Source: Sphingobacterium phlebotomi (GTDB taxonomy: Bacteria > Bacteroidota > Bacteroidia > Sphingobacteriales > Sphingobacteriaceae). Taken from it: a stretch of DNA of 64,000 bases. The stretch is from contig NZ_VTAV01000010.1 in assembly GCF_008180195.1 (NCBI RefSeq), positions 101,427-165,426 of the forward strand, in the 5' to 3' direction. This document shows, in pieces, positions 51,867 through 60,746 of this stretch (the stretch's first letter is position 1; every line of letters begins with the position of its first letter). The notes beneath the pieces were generated by a model. It did no database searches. It was not told where the DNA came from and saw only the letters and a program-made list of their open reading frames with translations. The position numbers and the translations under genes were made by a program.

Positions 51867-52238
51867 TTAATCTGGCTGTCTGGGTTCCTTACTTATTTTT
51901 TCAAATAATTTGTCCATGTGCTCAACGTATTCGTTGGTATCGTCTAGGAAGAATTCCAGTTCAGGAACGATGCGAACCTGATTTTTGATTCTTACGCCCA
52001 ATTTATAACGTATTTCGCTGGTTCTGTTTTGGATCTGTTTTAAATCGTCTTTTGCTGTTTTTGTATTTAAGAAACTTAGATATATACGAGCGATTGCCAA
52101 ATCCGGCGTAACCCGCACTTTCGTTACTGTTATAAAAGCTCCTGGCGCCCAGGAATTGCCATCTCGGTGGAATAGTGCCGCAAGATCTTCTTGAATGACC
52201 CCCGCAAACCGTTGTTGTCTTTTGCTCTCTGTTCCCAT
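51867..52238 (-). CDS. rbfA: Ribosome-binding factor A
   Basis: A 123-residue KH-like protein involved in 30S subunit maturation. Family segments include RFAGVIQEDLAALFHRDG, FITVTKVRVTPDLAIARIYLSFL and RYKLGVRIKNQVRIVPELEFFLDDT. It has its own -7 element (TACCTTTG, 52281-52274), so it need not depend on the RNA upstream. It heads the rbfA-aat-DUF2027 run. Confidence 0.94.
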   Translation of the reverse strand: MGTESKRQQRFAGVIQEDLAALFHRDGNSWAPGAFITVTKVRVTPDLAIARIYLSFLNTKTAKDDLKQIQNRTSEIRYKLGVRIKNQVRIVPELEFFLDDTNEYVEHMDKLFEKISKEPRQPD

Positions 52239-52273
52239 ATCTATATTGATTTTAGCCCGCTACTATGTCATCA

Positions 52274-52281
52274 CAAAGGTA
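52274..52281 (-). promoter_or_regulatory. -7 element of rbfA
   Basis: Minus-strand TACCTTTG (exact TAnnTTTG), about 36 nt before the rbfA start and beyond the terminator at 52301-52329. No clear -33 TTTG. Confidence 0.45.
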
Positions 52282-52292
52282 CTATATAATTT

Positions 52293-52478
52293 ATAAAAAA
52301 AAGCGTATCACCCTCTCCGTGATACGCTTCAGAACAAAATTAGTTTATAAGTGGTCAGCCGGATTTCTTTTCAAGTTTTAAGACCTTCGTCTATCAAATT
52401 TAGTTTGTTAGCTTTGGTGAAATAAAGTGTGAGTATTAACTCACTTGTCTTTATTTTTGTTATTCCATTTCCCCTTTA
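52293..52478 (-). ncRNA. Candidate non-coding RNA, about 185 nt
   Basis: A perfect promoter (TTTG-N19-TATGTTTG, 52515-52485) and a perfect intrinsic terminator (AAGCGTATCAC/GTGATACGCTT stem at 52329-52301 followed by T8) delimit a transcript with no sizeable ORF. Inside are a GTGAGT-TAAT-ACTCAC hairpin (52444-52429) and AGAC-GAAG-GTCT (near 52392-52381). The length is in the range of 6S RNA, but no 6S-type central bulge or closing stem was identified. It could instead be an attenuated leader of rbfA, but rbfA has its own -7 element. Confidence 0.6.
52301..52329 (-). terminator. Intrinsic terminator of the candidate ncRNA
   Basis: An 11-bp perfect stem with a 7-nt loop followed on the minus strand by T8. 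No protein gene on that strand ends here, which is why an RNA gene is proposed. Confidence 0.85.
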
Positions 52479-52484
52479 CGATTA

Positions 52485-52515
52485 CAAACATATGGATATA
52501 AATTATTCACACAAA
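52485..52515 (-). promoter_or_regulatory. Consensus promoter of the candidate ncRNA
   Basis: Minus strand: TTTG (52515-52512), 19 nt, TATGTTTG (52492-52485). It is one of the best matches to the Bacteroidota consensus in the window. Confidence 0.7.
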
Positions 52516-52615
52516 GAGTTTTTTTAAAAAAAAGTAAGTGATCACTTTTTTATAATAATATTTGCTGTTTTCTAGAAGTGGTAAATCGACCTTATGTTTA
52601 TTGACGAAGATTCGA

Positions 52616-52623
52616 TAAATTTG
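52616..52623 (+). promoter_or_regulatory. -7 element upstream of argH
   Basis: TAAATTTG, exact TAnnTTTG, about 98 nt before the argH start; the -33 element is not clear. A 7-codon ORF (52639) follows but contains no arginine codons. Confidence 0.35.
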
Positions 52624-52721
52624 TGACTGGAACTAGTAAATGAAACCGTATGAGCTTCAATAGGAGAGCGATTTTATCTAAGAATAAATACGGTTATTAC
52701 ACTGATAAAAACAATAACTAA

Positions 52722-54053
52722 ATGAAGATTTGGCAGAAGAACATTGATATAGATTCATTTGTAGAAGCGTTTACCGTCGGGAATGATCGCGCAATGGATT
52801 TACATTTGGCAGCTGCGGATGTATTAGGCTCATTGGCACATACCCTAATGTTAAGCAGTATAGACTTAATGAGTGATGAGGATTTGGGTGTCGTTCAAAA
52901 AGAATTAAAGCATATTTATCGTGATATTCTAGCGGGGAATTTTGTCATAGAGGATTCTGTAGAAGATGTGCATTCCCAAATTGAGATGTTGCTCACACAG
53001 CGCGTAGGAGAAGCTGGAAAGAAAATTCATTCTGGAAGATCCCGCAATGACCAGGTTCTGGTCGATCTCAAACTTTATTTTCGTTCCGAGATACAACGCT
53101 TAGTACAACAAACAGATATACTTTTTCATAAACTTATCCAATTGAGCGAACAATATAAACAGGTGTTAATTCCTGGTTATACGCACTTGCAGATAGCGAT
53201 GCCTTCTTCTTTTGGTTTATGGTTTGGTGCTTATGCTGAAAGTCTGGTGGATGATCTGGAAATGTTAAAAGCGGCATGGAAAGTATGTAATAAAAACCCA
53301 CTGGGTTCTGCTGCTGGATATGGCTCTTCATTCCCGTTGAACCGTAAGCTGACGACTGCATTATTAGGTTTTGAGGATTTGAATTATAACGTGGTCTACG
53401 CACAAATGGGGCGAGGAAAAACGGAACGGATATTGGCGCAGGGAATGAGTGCTATAGCGGCTACATTAGCCAAGTTTGCGATGGATGTATGTCTATTTAT
53501 CAACCAAAATTTTGGCTTTATATCTTTCCCGGCTCATTTGACTACGGGATCCAGTATTATGCCGCATAAAAAGAATCCGGATGTGTTTGAATTGATACGG
53601 TCACGTTGTAATAAGATTCAGGCGCTACCTAACGAAATAGCATTAATGACGACAAACCTACCGTCAGGTTATCATCGGGATTTACAATTATTGAAAGAGA
53701 ATCTCTTTCCTGCTTTCCAATCTTTGAATGACTGTTTGGAAATTACGACTTTTATGTTGGAACATATCTCCGTAAGAGAGCATATTTTGGACGATCCTAA
53801 ATATGATTATTTGTTTAGTGTGGAAGTCGTAAATAACGCGGTATTACAAGGGATGCCATTTCGAGAAGCCTATCGTCAGATAGGGTTAGATATTGATAAT
53901 GGAACATTCCGACCTTCAAAAGAGGTGCACCATACCCATGAGGGGAGTATAGGTAACCTTTGCAACGATGAAATTTCACGGATGTTTAATGAAGTGAAGG
54001 CCGGGTTTGGCTTCGAGAAAGTGGAGAAAGCTTTGGATTCACTTGTGAAGTAA
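52722..54053 (+). CDS. argH: Argininosuccinate lyase
   Basis: Splits argininosuccinate to arginine and fumarate, the last arginine step. The fumarase/ASL signature GSSIMPHKKNP is present, as are the substrate segments SGRSRNDQVLVDLKLYFR and PGYTHLQIAMPSSFG. The 443-residue length is normal. It is 48 kb from argG/argC in this window and appears monocistronic, converging with galM after 13 bp. Confidence 0.96.
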   Translation: MKIWQKNIDIDSFVEAFTVGNDRAMDLHLAAADVLGSLAHTLMLSSIDLMSDEDLGVVQKELKHIYRDILAGNFVIEDSVEDVHSQIEMLLTQRVGEAGKKIHSGRSRNDQVLVDLKLYFRSEIQRLVQQTDILFHKLIQLSEQYKQVLIPGYTHLQIAMPSSFGLWFGAYAESLVDDLEMLKAAWKVCNKNPLGSAAGYGSSFPLNRKLTTALLGFEDLNYNVVYAQMGRGKTERILAQGMSAIAATLAKFAMDVCLFINQNFGFISFPAHLTTGSSIMPHKKNPDVFELIRSRCNKIQALPNEIALMTTNLPSGYHRDLQLLKENLFPAFQSLNDCLEITTFMLEHISVREHILDDPKYDYLFSVEVVNNAVLQGMPFREAYRQIGLDIDNGTFRPSKEVHHTHEGSIGNLCNDEISRMFNEVKAGFGFEKVEKALDSLVK

Positions 54054-54066
54054 GCCATCGCCGTCA

Positions 54067-55137
54067 TTAAACCATCTGCTTTTTTATGGAAAATTTATAT
54101 ATCGTTTCCGATTCAAATACTTGACCTGGTTCCAATATTACGGATGGAAACTGTGGATGGTTTGGGCTATCCGGATAATGCTGTGTTTCAAAACAGAAAG
54201 CTGATCTCGAAGAATATTTACGGCCGGATTTTCCTGTGTCCTTGCCAGACAGGAAATTACCGGTGTAGAGCTGTATCCCCGGTTCTGTGGTGAATACCTC
54301 GAGACGAATTCCTGAATCAGGAGAATAGGCAGAGGCAGCTACTTGTGAAATCGGTTGATGATTCACCAATGTGTGATCATATCCGTTGCCTCGTCTTAAT
54401 TGCTCTTCATCTTTATCGATGTCTGCTGATATTTTCTTAGGTATGCGAAAATCAAATGCAGTTCCGTCTACTGGTGCTTCGCTATCCAATGGTATCTGAT
54501 TTTCGTCAATAGGCAAAAAATGGTTGGACGGGATATGTAAGATATGGCTGAGCACATCGCCTTGTCCTTCACCATCCAAGTTGAAATAAGCGTGATTAGT
54601 GAGATTGATGACCGTTTTTTTATCTGTCTCGGCTTGGTATTTTATGATAATTTCATTGTCTTCTGTCAATTCATAAGATACAGTGACTTTCAAGTTTCCC
54701 GGAAAGCCTTCTTCGCCATCTGGCGAGACATAGCAGAAATCTATTTTCTTTTTGAACGATATTCGTCTGTCCCAAACTTTGGAGTGGAATCCCGTTGGAC
54801 CACCATGCAAACAGTTGTGACCGTTATTTTGCTGTAAAGTATATTTTTCGTCGTCCAAATAAAAGCAGCCATGGGCGATGCGGTTGGCAAAACGCCCTAT
54901 CGTGGCACCGTGGTATTGTTCGTCAGCCTGCAAATAATCGTGGATAGAATTAAATCCCAGTACGACGTCCCGCAGATTTCCAGTCTTATCTGGAACCAAA
55001 ACACTGACAATACGTGCACCATAATCTGTAAAGGCTACTTGCATCCCCATGCGGTTTTTTAAGATAAAAAGATGCGTTTTTTTGCCGTCGATCTTGTGTT
55101 CAAAATCTTGATAATCTGGAAGTGTATAGATAACCAT
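54067..55137 (-). CDS. galM: Aldose 1-epimerase (mutarotase)
   Basis: Interconverts alpha and beta aldoses. Motifs: TDYGARIVSVLVPD, GRFANRIAHG, HNCLHGGPTGFHSKVWD, NLTNHAYFNLDG (catalytic His), and EPGIQLYTGNFLSG with a C-terminal ILEPGQ (catalytic Glu region). 356 residues, no signal peptide, so cytoplasmic. It is convergent with argH and divergent from the dGTPase gene, and may serve general sugar metabolism. Confidence 0.94.
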   Translation of the reverse strand: MVIYTLPDYQDFEHKIDGKKTHLFILKNRMGMQVAFTDYGARIVSVLVPDKTGNLRDVVLGFNSIHDYLQADEQYHGATIGRFANRIAHGCFYLDDEKYTLQQNNGHNCLHGGPTGFHSKVWDRRISFKKKIDFCYVSPDGEEGFPGNLKVTVSYELTEDNEIIIKYQAETDKKTVINLTNHAYFNLDGEGQGDVLSHILHIPSNHFLPIDENQIPLDSEAPVDGTAFDFRIPKKISADIDKDEEQLRRGNGYDHTLVNHQPISQVAASAYSPDSGIRLEVFTTEPGIQLYTGNFLSGKDTGKSGRKYSSRSAFCFETQHYPDSPNHPQFPSVILEPGQVFESETIYKFSIKKQMV

Positions 55138-55216
55138 GGTATATAGGATTTACGCGATAAATATACAGAATAAGCTTGATAAGCTCAAACAAAGTAACTA
55201 TATACCCAATAAACCT

Positions 55217-55224
55217 TATCTTTG
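55217..55224 (+). promoter_or_regulatory. -7 element of the dGTPase gene
   Basis: TATCTTTG matches TAnnTTTG, 27 nt before ATG 55252. No clear -33 element. Confidence 0.45.
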
Positions 55225-55251
55225 TTACCAAACGTAAAACGTATATTTTAC

Positions 55252-56598
55252 ATGAATTGGAAACAGTTATTGTCCGCAAAACGTTGGGGGTATGAGTATC
55301 GCGAAGTGAGTGACCAAATCGATGCGCGTTCGGAATTTCAACGGGATTACGATAGATTGATATTTTCTTCACCTTTTAGAAGATTGCAAAACAAAACGCA
55401 GGTCTTCCCTTTGCCGGGAGCGGTTTTTGTACACAATAGATTGACACACAGTTTGGAGGTGGCAAGCGTGGGGCGGTCGTTGGGACGTCTTTTTTATAAT
55501 ATTATGAAAAAAGAAAACCCAAACATTGATCAAGAGTATCCATTTTTGCAAGAAGTTGGCAACATCGTTTCTGCGGCTTGTTTATCACACGATTTGGGTA
55601 ATCCTGCATTTGGACACTCGGGTGAGGCGGCCATTTCGTCCTATTTTACGGAGGGTAAAGGACAAGAATATAAACAGCTTGTCAGTGCTGAAGAATGGGC
55701 TGACTTAACACACTTTGAAGGTAATGCCAATGCGTTGCGCATACTAACACATGCTTTCAATGGGAAAGACGAGAAAGGATTTGCATTGACATATGCAACA
55801 TTGGCTTCTATTGTTAAATACCCTTGTTCTGCTATTGAGGGGCATATTAAAAGCAATCATCATCGTAAAAAGTATGGTTATTTTGATACAGAGACGGCAG
55901 CGTTTAGAAAAATTGCCGATGAGCTCGGATTGAAAGAAGACCCGACTAATCCGAATGGGTATCTACGCCACCCTTTAGTGTACTTAGTGGAAGCAGCCGA
56001 TGATATATGCTATAATATTATCGATTTGGAAGATGCCCATCATTTAAAGATACTTTCTTACGCAGAAGTAGAGGAACTCTTACTGCCTTTGTGTGGAGGA
56101 GAAGATTTGCGAAATCGTCTTGATGCACTGGCGGATACAGGAAGCCGCGTAGAGCTTCTGCGTGCTAAAGCAATTAATACGTTAATTCATGGTTGTGCAA
56201 CCGTATTTGCGAAAAACCAGGGTAAGTTTTTGGCTGGCGCATTTGAGAAGTCGCTAATGGATGCGTTGGATGACGAGATTGTAGCGCAGATGAAGAAAAT
56301 ATCAAAAATATCGGTAGCGCGTATCTATAACGCGCCCACCGTAGTGCAGATTGAAATTGCCGGTTTTAAGGTAATGAACGCTTTATTGGAAGAATTTATT
56401 CCCGCTTATTTAAAAGAAGACAAAGGACATTTTGATAAAAAAATAGTGGCGATGATTCCCAACCAGTTCCATACTACACAATCCGATACATACACCAAAA
56501 TCCGAACGGTATTGGACTATGTGTCGGGAATGACAGATATTTATGCTGTAGATTTGTATCGAAAGATAAAAGGCATATCCATCCCGTCGTTGACGTAA
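55252..56598 (+). CDS. dgt: Deoxyguanosinetriphosphate triphosphohydrolase
   Basis: A 448-residue HD-domain dNTPase that hydrolyses dGTP to deoxyguanosine and triphosphate. The phosphohydrolase residues lie in FPLPGAVFVHNRLTHSLEVA, CLSHDLGNPAFGHSGE (HD pair) and HFEGNANALRIL; YLVEAADDICYNIIDLED carries the last Asp. A TTG-initiated extension from 55222 begins inside the -7 element region, so ATG 55252 is used. It is followed after 39 bp by topB. Confidence 0.92.
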   Translation: MNWKQLLSAKRWGYEYREVSDQIDARSEFQRDYDRLIFSSPFRRLQNKTQVFPLPGAVFVHNRLTHSLEVASVGRSLGRLFYNIMKKENPNIDQEYPFLQEVGNIVSAACLSHDLGNPAFGHSGEAAISSYFTEGKGQEYKQLVSAEEWADLTHFEGNANALRILTHAFNGKDEKGFALTYATLASIVKYPCSAIEGHIKSNHHRKKYGYFDTETAAFRKIADELGLKEDPTNPNGYLRHPLVYLVEAADDICYNIIDLEDAHHLKILSYAEVEELLLPLCGGEDLRNRLDALADTGSRVELLRAKAINTLIHGCATVFAKNQGKFLAGAFEKSLMDALDDEIVAQMKKISKISVARIYNAPTVVQIEIAGFKVMNALLEEFIPAYLKEDKGHFDKKIVAMIPNQFHTTQSDTYTKIRTVLDYVSGMTDIYAVDLYRKIKGISIPSLT

Positions 56599-56637
56599 TT
56601 TTAGATATATAATTAAAAAGAAGGATAGGGCATTGAA

Positions 56638-58749
56638 ATGAAAGTTGTTATAGCAGAGAAACCATCTGTGGCTAGGGATTTGGCTCGTGTGATGGGTGCA
56701 AAGGAGGTGAAAGATGGGTACATTACAGGCAACGGCTATGCTTTTACATACGCCTTTGGACACCTGATACAGCTGTGTACACCTCAGGCGTACGGTTATC
56801 CTACATGGACGGTGTCTAATCTGCCTATTATACCATCTGAATTTCGTTTGGAAGTAAAAAAAGTAAAAAGAGATGGAAAGCAGATAGACGATGCTGGGGC
56901 GAGGAAGCAATTGAATACTATTAAGGAATTAATTACGCAGGCAGAAGAAATCATTGTGGCGACAGATGCAGGGCGTGAGGGAGAATTGATTTTTCGGAAT
57001 ATATATTATTACCTAAATGCCAAAGTACCATTTAGAAGACTTTGGATTTCTTCTCAAACAGACAAAGCTATAAAAGAGGGTTTTGCTAATTTAAAAGACG
57101 GAACAGCCTATGATAGTCTTTACATGTCTGCTAAATCACGGGCGGAATCTGATTGGTTGATTGGTATAAATGCTACACAAGCCTTGACGTTGGCTGCTGG
57201 AAATAAAGGACTGTTATCTTTAGGACGGGTGCAAACGCCGACATTGGCGATGATCTGTTCCCGTTACATGGAGAACAAGGATTTTAAGCCGCAAGCTTTC
57301 TACAAAATACAGGCAGGTTTCGAAAAAGATAATATCAGGTTTAAGGCAACGTCTCCTAAAATAGATAAAAAGGAAGAAGCAGAAGTAGCGGTAGCGAAAC
57401 TCACCGTAGGAACGGACGCAAAAGTGGTGAGAGTAGAGGCTAAAGAAATAAAGGAACAACCACCTTTACTATTCGATTTGACATCCCTGCAGCAAGATGC
57501 TAACAAGAAATTTGGTTATTCGGCTGATCAAACATTAAGTATTGCGCAGACATTATACGAAAAGAAGGTTATTACATATCCGCGTACAGGATCTCGCTAT
57601 ATAGGAGAGGATGTCTTTGAAAAAATAGAGGAGCTTTTTCAGCATCTTGCAGATACTGCAGTGGAAGAAATCGCCGCGATAAGCCGTAACCTAATTGGTG
57701 CTAAATTAAATAAACGTTCCGTTGATGATAAGAAAGTGACGGATCACCACGCTTTGTTGGTCACAGATGAAAAACCCGGGCCGATGCCGAAAGAGCAACA
57801 GCATATATACAACATGATTGCGAAGCGTATGGTAGAAAGTTTTTCGGATGTGTGCTTGAAAGATATTACAACCGTAACAATTGATGCGCAAGGAGTGGAA
57901 TTGATTGCTAAAGGAACTGTTATTAAGCAATATGGCTGGCGGCTGTCTGCTGAGCAGATTGATTTACCCGATGACGAAAAAAATACAGACGACCAAGATA
58001 ACGAGAATGCTCAGCTACCTAAGTTGTCAGCTGAAGAATTGCTCGAAATTTTGTCCCTGGAATTAGCAGAACGTTTTACAAAAGCTAAACCTATCCATAC
58101 CGAAGCATCGCTTTTAAAAGCGATGGAAACCTCTGGTAAGGAAATAGAAGACGACGAAATGCGCCAAGCTATGAAAGATTGTGGTCTAGGAACACCGGCT
58201 ACACGAGCAGCGACTATTGAGACACTTTTTCAGCGGGAGTATATTAAACGAGATAAAAAGAAACTTATACCTACGGAAAAAGGGCTTGCGGTTTATCGAT
58301 TAATCAAGGATCGCTCGATAGCGAAGGTGACGCTGACAGGAAAATGGGAGCAGAAGTTAGAAGAGATGCGTGCCAATAAAGTATCGTATGATGTTTTTAT
58401 GAAGCATATTAAGGATTATACGGTGAAAATCACGAAAGAACTGCTTCAATTGCGCGTGGCTATTCAACAAGAAGAAATAAAACCTCAGCAAAAAGGAACG
58501 ATAAAATGCCCGAAATGCGTCTCAGGAAATATGCTTTTGTATGATAAAGTAGCGCAATGTGATCATTACGCCAGAGGGTGTGATTTTAAAATCTGGCGTA
58601 CATTAAATGGTGTGTTTCTAGAAGAGAAAGAGGTGAAAAGCCTTTTGGAGAAGGGGAGGACTTCTATGTTCAAAGACGTAAAAAATAGAGACGGTCAGCT
58701 GGTGGAAGCAGCATTGGTATTTCAGGATTTTAAGGTCGGGGTGGAGTAG
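56638..58749 (+). CDS. topB: DNA topoisomerase III
   Basis: A 703-residue type IA topoisomerase. It has a Toprim domain (VVIAEKPSVARDLARVMG; DAGREGELIFRNIYY with the acidic metal ligands), the active-site tyrosine in KKVITYPRTGSRYIGED (about residue 320), and a C-terminal zinc-finger-like region (IKCPKCVSGNMLLYD, CDHYARGC). Length and lack of mobile-element neighbours suggest the chromosomal housekeeping copy. Confidence 0.94.
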   Translation: MKVVIAEKPSVARDLARVMGAKEVKDGYITGNGYAFTYAFGHLIQLCTPQAYGYPTWTVSNLPIIPSEFRLEVKKVKRDGKQIDDAGARKQLNTIKELITQAEEIIVATDAGREGELIFRNIYYYLNAKVPFRRLWISSQTDKAIKEGFANLKDGTAYDSLYMSAKSRAESDWLIGINATQALTLAAGNKGLLSLGRVQTPTLAMICSRYMENKDFKPQAFYKIQAGFEKDNIRFKATSPKIDKKEEAEVAVAKLTVGTDAKVVRVEAKEIKEQPPLLFDLTSLQQDANKKFGYSADQTLSIAQTLYEKKVITYPRTGSRYIGEDVFEKIEELFQHLADTAVEEIAAISRNLIGAKLNKRSVDDKKVTDHHALLVTDEKPGPMPKEQQHIYNMIAKRMVESFSDVCLKDITTVTIDAQGVELIAKGTVIKQYGWRLSAEQIDLPDDEKNTDDQDNENAQLPKLSAEELLEILSLELAERFTKAKPIHTEASLLKAMETSGKEIEDDEMRQAMKDCGLGTPATRAATIETLFQREYIKRDKKKLIPTEKGLAVYRLIKDRSIAKVTLTGKWEQKLEEMRANKVSYDVFMKHIKDYTVKITKELLQLRVAIQQEEIKPQQKGTIKCPKCVSGNMLLYDKVAQCDHYARGCDFKIWRTLNGVFLEEKEVKSLLEKGRTSMFKDVKNRDGQLVEAALVFQDFKVGVE

Positions 58750-58786
58750 GTGGTTTCTACTGACCTTATCCCGTACTCGACCCTCA

Positions 58787-58820
58787 GGCCTGCTTCGTCT
58801 CGCGTCAAGCGAGACGAGGC
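58787..58820 (+). terminator. GC-rich hairpin after topB
   Basis: GCTTCGTCTCGC (58792-58803) pairs with GCGAGACGAGGC (58809-58820), one G-T pair, loop GTCAA. There is no poly-U tract, so it may work with Rho or only protect the 3' end. Confidence 0.5.
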
Positions 58821-58867
58821 AACCTGTCTCGGCTTTGAAGAGATGACAGAAGAAGTGGACAATAATT

Positions 58868-59245
58868 TTACTGGATTGGTGGAGGAACTGTTTTTCTTTG
58901 TTTAGCAATCCGTTTGCCTCGGAAAAACAAAAACATATTTAAGAAGAGCATAACCCCCAGGTAGATGCTGAACCCACCAATTTTATAACTTAATTGTTCG
59001 ATCAGTCCCTGTACCGTAGCTTTGTGTAAGTATATCTCCAGGATATACAGCGCAAAACCCAGATTTAATAGATAAAAACCAATGCGAAAAAGATTGTTGG
59101 TGGCCTTGGCAACATCAGGACGCCCTTCGAAGATATCGTTCATATACACGATACTATTTTTGAATAAGACAAAAGCGACATAGTAGGTCAAGCCAACTGC
59201 GATAGGCAGATAAATAGCATATGCGATAACGGTTAAATTTTCCAT
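58868..59245 (-). CDS. Small three- to four-helix membrane protein A
   Basis: A 125-residue inner membrane protein: hydrophobic segments at about 8-30, 45-70 (NNLFRIGFYLLNLGFALYILEIY) and 85-108 (GGFSIYLGVMLFLNMFLFF), with a basic C-tail. The TNNL-x(4)-YLxNxGYA-like stretch is shared with the next gene, so the two are paralogues. Function unknown; regulation by the GbsR-type protein encoded upstream is likely. Confidence 0.75.
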   Translation of the reverse strand: MENLTVIAYAIYLPIAVGLTYYVAFVLFKNSIVYMNDIFEGRPDVAKATNNLFRIGFYLLNLGFALYILEIYLHKATVQGLIEQLSYKIGGFSIYLGVMLFLNMFLFFRGKRIAKQRKTVPPPIQ

Positions 59246-59249
59246 GACT

Positions 59250-59615
59250 TTATTGTTTAAGGGTTAAAGAATGTGTTTTATTTTTTGATAATAAATAGAT
59301 GATGAACATATTGTTGAAATGAAGTCCAGCTAATAGTAAGACCAATAAGCCGGTTTTGACAGAAATACTGGAAATTAAAGAACTCCAATCGGAAATTTCA
59401 CGCCAGGTGCTGAATTGTAAAATAGCATATCCTATATTAAATAGGTAATATCCGACAAGGAGAAGATTGTTTGTCGTATCCGTTATATCCTTCCGTTGTG
59501 CCAAAAGTGTAAGAATGAATATCCTTCCATTGCGATGAAACAGCTTCCCCACCCACAAAATAATGTAGATGGTGATTGTGCCGAAGATAAGGTATGCAAG
59601 GATATTGTAATTCAT
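59250..59615 (-). CDS. Small three- to four-helix membrane protein B
   Basis: A 121-residue paralogue of the neighbouring protein (TTNNLLLVGYYLFNIGYAILQF). Hydrophobic segments lie at about 5-25, 45-70 and 85-112. The two genes are 4 bp apart and this one is 2 bp from the regulator gene, so they form one operon. Their partner order suggests a heteromeric complex (inference). Confidence 0.75.
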   Translation of the reverse strand: MNYNILAYLIFGTITIYIILWVGKLFHRNGRIFILTLLAQRKDITDTTNNLLLVGYYLFNIGYAILQFSTWREISDWSSLISSISVKTGLLVLLLAGLHFNNMFIIYLLSKNKTHSLTLKQ

Positions 59616-59617
59616 GG

Positions 59618-60124
59618 CTACACAATAAATTTGAACAGTTTTATCAGTAAATCTGCCCGATTAGACTGAAATATTTTGTTTGCTATAGTTTCTAGTTGGT
59701 CGGTGAGTTGCTGAATCTCTTTTACGGTTTGGTGGAAAGCCTTACCATCCTCTGTTTTGTCGTCTTCGGTTGCTTGCGTGATCTCTTTCAGGATATCCAT
59801 CACCGGGTCTAACTCTTTTTTCTTGCGCATAACGGCGATTTTCATCGCCCATTTCAGCACATCTTTTTCGGCAACAAAATACTCTTTTCTGTCGCCCGCG
59901 ATGTGTTTCTTATAGACTATGCCGTAATCAACTAGTTGACGGATACTCATATTGGCATTCCCCCGTGAAATAACCAGCTTTTCCATAATCTCGTCCGTTG
60001 AAAGCGGATCACTAGCCGAAAGCAGTAGTGCATGTACCTGCGCTACAGATTTGTTGATCCCCCATTCAGAGCCTAAAGCTCCCCAAGTGTCTATAAATTG
60101 TTGTTTTGCGTCGTGCAGTTCCAT
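59618..60124 (-). CDS. GbsR/MarR-type transcriptional regulator
   Basis: About 168 residues. A winged helix-turn-helix covers about residues 15-95 (GINKSVAQVHALLLSASDPLSTDEIMEKL, SRGNANMSIRQLVDYGIV, GDRKEYFVAEKD), followed by a dimerisation coiled coil. The pattern is that of GbsR/MarR-like regulators. ATG 60124 avoids overlap with the upstream gene that ends at 60130; a start at 60163 is also in frame. It probably binds the palindrome at 60642-60666. Confidence 0.85.
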   Translation of the reverse strand: MELHDAKQQFIDTWGALGSEWGINKSVAQVHALLLSASDPLSTDEIMEKLVISRGNANMSIRQLVDYGIVYKKHIAGDRKEYFVAEKDVLKWAMKIAVMRKKKELDPVMDILKEITQATEDDKTEDGKAFHQTVKEIQQLTDQLETIANKIFQSNRADLLIKLFKFIV

Positions 60125-60129
60125 AATTG

Positions 60130-60627
60130 TTACTTTTTGTGATTTTGAATTTTGTTTATCCATCGGTCAACGAATAAATACAATAATATATTGACGTAAA
60201 GGGCAAAAGATAGTGGTAACAACAGTAATACTCCTAGTATGGTGTAAATATCTGCTGTGTATAGATAGGGCGCAAATACAAGGCACGCTAAACAAAATAC
60301 TATGCCTAAGATAAACCATTGTCGCAGGAAAGAAATCGGTTGCCCTTTCTCGTATCTGTCCTCCTTATAAAAGCGGAGAGGTGTCAAAACTAACACGAGC
60401 AATATGAGAATCATTAAAATTTGAACATCGATTGGATCGGTATAGACATGTCTTAGTATATCGATAAAACTATCAATCGGGTAATCTGGATATCCGGTAT
60501 ACCCCTCGTTGTAATATCCGGTTTTTATCGCTCGCCAAATTTGTTTGTGTTTTAAAAGGAGGGCGAACGAGGGCGATAAAAATGCCGTGAGTATAGTTCC
60601 GAATATTTTAATGAGGGTACTTTTCAT
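60130..60627 (-). CDS. Four-helix membrane protein of unknown function
   Basis: A 165-residue membrane protein: helices at about 5-25, 68-85 (VQILMILILLVLVLTPLRFY), 103-125 and 130-152. A soluble stretch (about 30-65, YYNEGYTGYPDYP) lies between the first two. No family recognised. It is the first gene of the GbsR operon and begins about 18 nt after the predicted start site. Confidence 0.7.
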   Translation of the reverse strand: MKSTLIKIFGTILTAFLSPSFALLLKHKQIWRAIKTGYYNEGYTGYPDYPIDSFIDILRHVYTDPIDVQILMILILLVLVLTPLRFYKEDRYEKGQPISFLRQWFILGIVFCLACLVFAPYLYTADIYTILGVLLLLPLSFALYVNILLYLFVDRWINKIQNHKK

Positions 60628-60641
60628 TTAATTTCTGTGTT

Positions 60642-60681
60642 ACTACAATACAAATGTAATTGTAGTTTTTGAATTTTCAAA
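60642..60681 (-). promoter_or_regulatory. Promoter and overlapping palindromic operator of the GbsR operon
   Basis: Minus strand: TTTG (60681-60678), 19 nt, TACATTTG (60658-60651), a consensus promoter. The -7 element sits exactly in the centre of the inverted repeat ACTACAAT (60642-60649) and ATTGTAGT (60659-60666), so a dimeric regulator bound there would block RNA polymerase. Autoregulation by the GbsR-type protein is the simplest reading. Confidence 0.75.
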
Positions 60682-60746
60682 AAATAATGAAAGTAAAATA
60701 TTCGTCTTTTGTTTTAGTAAATTATTTTATAGAAAATACTCCGTTA

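Noticed and set aside
52639..52662. Leader peptide for argH
   Set aside because: The 7-codon ORF contains no arginine codons and no hairpin follows.
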